9,039 nt of DNA. Source: Bacteroidales bacterium. Lineage in GTDB: Bacteria; Bacteroidota; Bacteroidia; Bacteroidales; Dysgonomonadaceae. Positions within the stretch are counted from its first letter, which is position 1. Every line of letters starts with the position of its first letter. Location of the stretch: NCBI GenBank assembly GCA_012841425.1, contig DUUR01000078.1, positions 1-9,039 of the forward strand, given 5' to 3'. Below the pieces are notes generated by a model. It was not told where the DNA came from. It saw only the letters and a program-made list of their open reading frames with translations, and did not search any database. A program made the translations under genes and the position numbers. Positions 6,799 through 9,039 of the stretch are shown piece after piece.

Positions 6799-7389
6799 TT
6801 AATATTTGGATATATTCTTCGAATTTTTTCTCAATATTTTTTCAATTATTTTCGGAAAATGCATCTGTTCTAATGTATGCACCTTATTTGCAATATCTTG
6901 TGGTGTATCTAAATCGGCAACTTCACACATTGCTTGATATATAATATCACCTTCGTCGTAATTCTCATTTATATAGTGTATAGTTATTCCTGTTTCTGTT
7001 TCTCCAGCATTTTTTACAGCATTATGTACATTATCTCCATACATACCTTTTCCCCCGTATTTGGGAAGAAGGGCTGGATGTATATTAATGATGCTATTTG
7101 GGAACGCCTCCATTATAGAATGTGGTACTTTAAGTAAGAACCCAGCAAGAACTATAAAGTCTATCTGATACTCAGCCATCTTATTTAATATAACTGTGCC
7201 ATTATCAAAGTCGCTTTTCTTGAATGTAAATGATGGAACACCAAGTTGTTTTGCACGCTCATGTACATATGCATCAGGCTTGTTTGAAATTATCACAGCA
7301 ATATTAATATCGTGGTGAGATGCAAAATAGTTTGCTATATTTTCTGCATTGCTTCCACTACCGGAAGCAAAAATGGCTATATTTGTCAT
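6799..7389 (-). CDS. purN: Phosphoribosylglycinamide formyltransferase
   Basis: This 196-residue cytosolic enzyme carries out the third step of purine synthesis: formyl transfer from 10-formyltetrahydrofolate to glycinamide ribonucleotide. The N-terminal strand leads into the phosphate-binding loop S9-GSGSN14. The folate-side segment LAGFLLKVP follows near residues 80-90. The catalytic triad is N102, H104 (in INIHPALLP) and D145 (in NYDEGD), corresponding to N106, H108 and D144 of the E. coli enzyme. Between H104 and D145 the protein has GGKGMYGDNVHNAV, about five residues longer than E. coli. As I recall, this is the form usual in Bacteroidota PurN, so it is a lineage trait and not damage. 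Length is slightly shorter than E. coli (212). It is divergent from acpP and precedes tRNA-Leu with no terminator between. The start gives an immediate TNIAIFASG strand. Confidence 0.95.
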   Translation of the reverse strand: MTNIAIFASGSGSNAENIANYFASHHDINIAVIISNKPDAYVHERAKQLGVPSFTFKKSDFDNGTVILNKMAEYQIDFIVLAGFLLKVPHSIMEAFPNSIINIHPALLPKYGGKGMYGDNVHNAVKNAGETETGITIHYINENYDEGDIIYQAMCEVADLDTPQDIANKVHTLEQMHFPKIIEKILRKNSKNISKY

Positions 7390-7406
7390 TGGAAAATCGT
7401 TTTATT

Positions 7407-7431
7407 TGCACAAAATAACTGTTTTTGTGCA
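7407..7431. promoter_or_regulatory. Perfect 9-bp inverted repeat between purN and acpP (operator-like)
   Basis: TGCACAAAA (7407-7415) and TTTTGTGCA (7423-7431) are perfect inverted copies around a 7-bp spacer. The repeat begins 18 bp upstream of the purN start. A third half-site, TTTGCACAA, lies at 7458-7466 over the acpP -33 element. Symmetry, half-site size and placement suggest a dimeric transcription factor controlling acpP-fabF, purN or both; the factor is unknown. As RNA it could form a hairpin, but only the plus-strand sense has a T-run (7433-7439), with no gene before it to terminate. Confidence 0.45.
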
Positions 7432-7457
7432 CTTTTTTTGAATTTAGTGACTGAAAG

Positions 7458-7490
7458 TTTGCACAATTAGAGAAATATTGTGTTACTTTG
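7458..7490 (+). promoter_or_regulatory. Probable promoter of acpP-fabF
   Basis: TTTG (7458-7461), a 21-bp spacer and TTACTTTG (7483-7490) resemble the TTTG/TAnnTTTG pattern, with one mismatch in the -7 box. A leader of about 40 nt follows, very AT-rich, with the palindrome TATTAATTAATA at 7517-7528 and no Shine-Dalgarno sequence. Confidence 0.5.
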
Positions 7491-7537
7491 CAATCGCAAA
7501 TTTAAGAATAATATTTTATTAATTAATATCAAAAGTT

Positions 7538-7774
7538 ATGTCTGAAGTAGCACAAAGAGTAAAATCAATCATTGTTGATAAATTAGGTGTTGAAGAATCT
7601 GAAGTTACAGAAACTGCAAGCTTCACTAATGATTTAGGAGCTGATTCACTTGATACAGTAGAATTGATTATGGAATTTGAAAAAGAATTCAACATCTCAA
7701 TTCCAGATGATCAAGCAGAAAAGATTTCTTCTGTTGGTGATGCTGTTTCGTATGTAGAACAACACGCGAAATAA
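7538..7774 (+). CDS. acpP: Acyl carrier protein
   Basis: This 78-residue acidic protein carries growing acyl chains on a 4'-phosphopantetheine arm during fatty acid synthesis. The attachment site is Ser37 in the G34-ADSLD39 motif at the start of helix II, followed by the recognition helix [12 protein letters not shown]. Helix I ([14 protein letters not shown]) and the C-terminal [13 protein letters not shown] are standard. Length is normal (77-80). It is followed 7 bp later by fabF, so the two are cotranscribed and translationally close. In Bacteroidota rnc commonly comes next, beyond this window. Confidence 0.97.
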   Translation: MSEVAQRVKSIIVDKLGVEESEVTETASFTNDLGADSLDTVELIMEFEKEFNISIPDDQAEKISSVGDAVSYVEQHAK

Positions 7775-7781
7775 TCCATTC

Positions 7782-9039
7782 ATGGAATTAAAAAGAGTAG
7801 TAGTAACAGGCCTGGGAACCATTAACCCTCTTGGCAACGACGTTGAAACAACGTGGGAAAATGCTTTAGCTGGAAAAAGTGGTGCTGGGCCTATTACTCA
7901 TTTCGATGTTTCGCTTTTTAAAACAAAATTTGGCTGCGAGGTTAAAGACTTCGACCCTAACGATTTGTTTGAACGTAAGGAGGCCAGAAAGTATGACCGT
8001 TATTCTCATTTTGCCCTGCAAGCAGCTAAAGAGGCAATGGAAGACTCGGGATTAGATTTGGAAAGCGAAAATAGAGATCGCATTGGTGTAATATTCTCTG
8101 CTGGTATTGGTGGAATAAGAACTTTTGAAGAAGAAGTAGGTTCGTACTATGTAAATATTGATAAAGGTCCTAGATTTAATCCTTTCTTCATTCCGAAAAT
8201 GATAGCAGATATTGCTGCAGGGCATATCTCTATGATTTATGGACTGAGGGGCCCAAATTATGCTACCGTATCGGCCTGTGCTTCGTCTACTAATGCAATT
8301 ATTGATGCTTTCAACCTAATTAGATTGAATAAAGCAAATGTAATTGTTTCGGGAGGTGCTGAGGCTACTATTAGCGCAGCAGCTGTTGGTGGATTTAATG
8401 CAATGCATGCCTTATCAACTCGTAACGATTCGCCAGAAACTGCGTCAAGACCATTTAGCGCGAGCCGCGATGGATTTGTGATTGGTGAGGGAGGAACTGT
8501 AATAGTTCTTGAAGAATTGGAGCATGCTTTGGCAAGAGGTGCAAAAATATATGCTGAGGTTGTTGGTGGCGGTATGTCTGCTGATGCTTATCACATAACT
8601 GCTTCTCATCCTGAAGGATTAGGGGCTAAATTGGTTATGAATAATGCTATGGATGATGCCAACATGAAGCCTGAAGATATTGATTATATTAATGTTCACG
8701 GAACATCTACTCCAGTAGGAGATATTTCTGAGGTAAAAGCAATAAAAGATGTTTTTGGCGATCATAGTTATAAACTTAATATCAGTTCAACGAAATCTAT
8801 GACTGGCCATCTTTTGGGTGGAGCAGGTGCTATGGAAGCTCTATTTTGTATCTTATCTTTAAGAGATCAAATTGTACCTCCTACTATTAATTATGAAGAC
8901 GGAGACAATGACCCGGAGATTGATTATAATTTAAATTTTACTTTCAATAAAGCTCAAAAAAGGGAGATAAGAGCTGCATTATCTAACACTTTTGGCTTTG
9001 GGGGACACAATGCAAGTGTAATACTCAAGCAATATAACA
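7782..9039 (+). CDS. fabF: 3-oxoacyl-[acyl-carrier-protein] synthase II (partial, last few codons off window)
   Basis: The frame is open from the ATG at 7782 to the window edge: 419 codons with no stop (the TAA at 9035-9037 is out of frame). FabF condenses malonyl-ACP with acyl-ACP to extend fatty acids in the cytosol. The N-terminus KRVVVTGLGTINPLG is typical. The catalytic triad is complete: nucleophile C166 in VSACASSTNA, H306 in NVHGTSTPVGD and H343 in KSMTGHLLGGAGA, with the conserved K338. These are each three positions later than in E. coli FabF (C163, H303, K335, H340). The sequence ends with NTFGFGGHNASVILKQYN, the usual C-terminal glycine-rich loop and last strand, so at most a few residues are missing. 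Cys-His-His marks it as KAS I/II and not FabH; the VTGLGTINPLG start and total length favour FabF over FabB. Operon partner of acpP. Confidence 0.96.
   Translation, partial: MELKRVVVTGLGTINPLGNDVETTWENALAGKSGAGPITHFDVSLFKTKFGCEVKDFDPNDLFERKEARKYDRYSHFALQAAKEAMEDSGLDLESENRDRIGVIFSAGIGGIRTFEEEVGSYYVNIDKGPRFNPFFIPKMIADIAAGHISMIYGLRGPNYATVSACASSTNAIIDAFNLIRLNKANVIVSGGAEATISAAAVGGFNAMHALSTRNDSPETASRPFSASRDGFVIGEGGTVIVLEELEHALARGAKIYAEVVGGGMSADAYHITASHPEGLGAKLVMNNAMDDANMKPEDIDYINVHGTSTPVGDISEVKAIKDVFGDHSYKLNISSTKSMTGHLLGGAGAMEALFCILSLRDQIVPPTINYEDGDNDPEIDYNLNFTFNKAQKREIRAALSNTFGFGGHNASVILKQYN

Noticed and set aside
6679..6873. Plus-strand 64-codon ORF (starts MVFVRLKGLEPPRLS)
   Set aside because: It is the antisense of tRNA-Leu and the purN 3' end. 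The GLEPPRLSTLDPKSSAATNYATAA stretch is a well-known spurious translation of antisense tRNA-Leu.
6934..7137. Plus-strand 67-codon ORF opposite purN
   Set aside because: It is antisense to the catalytic part of purN, with low-complexity composition and no promoter.

Overview
The window reads as a low-GC chromosome segment from a Bacteroidota bacterium, most likely the order Bacteroidales. Signs seen directly: promoters of the TTG / about 19-21 bp / TAnnTTTG type in front of several genes, no Shine-Dalgarno sequences before the starts, and proteins typical of that phylum (DUF4369-type thioredoxin lipoprotein, ATP-dependent PEP carboxykinase, PurN with a GGKGMYG insertion, adjacent acpP-fabF). 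Genus-level placement is not supported.

Left part (1-2745): a thioredoxin-fold lipoprotein runs off the left edge on the minus strand. It is divergent from a membrane-anchored family 2 glycosyltransferase (1079-2068), which converges on upp (uracil phosphoribosyltransferase, minus strand, 2086-2745). Centre (2746-4700): upp and pckA are divergent, each with its own promoter. pckA ends at a strong intrinsic terminator.

Accessory part (about 4700-6640): a 360-bp stretch holds only a doubtful, repeat-disrupted ORF. It is followed by an intact RhuM-family gene and, 12 bp later, by a broken gene. The broken gene joins a Bro-N-like N-terminus out of frame to the last about 50 residues of a Fic protein, so the catalytic core of a Bro-N/Fic fusion has been lost. 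This looks like an old mobile or defence-type insertion parked between pckA and a tRNA gene.

Right part (6638-9039): tRNA-Leu(UAG) on the minus strand has a perfect intrinsic terminator whose U-tract overlaps the stop codon of the Fic remnant. purN (minus strand) lies just upstream of it. purN is divergent from the acpP-fabF fatty acid synthesis pair, and their shared intergenic region carries a perfect 9-bp inverted repeat plus a third copy of the half-site over the acpP -33 element. fabF is open at the right edge and lacks only its last few codons.

Most of the window is housekeeping: pyrimidine salvage, gluconeogenesis/fermentation, purine synthesis, fatty acid synthesis and a tRNA. The unusual material is the RhuM/Bro-Fic island, the cysteine-less thioredoxin domain and the purN/acpP operator-like repeat. 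I see no convincing wholly new system.
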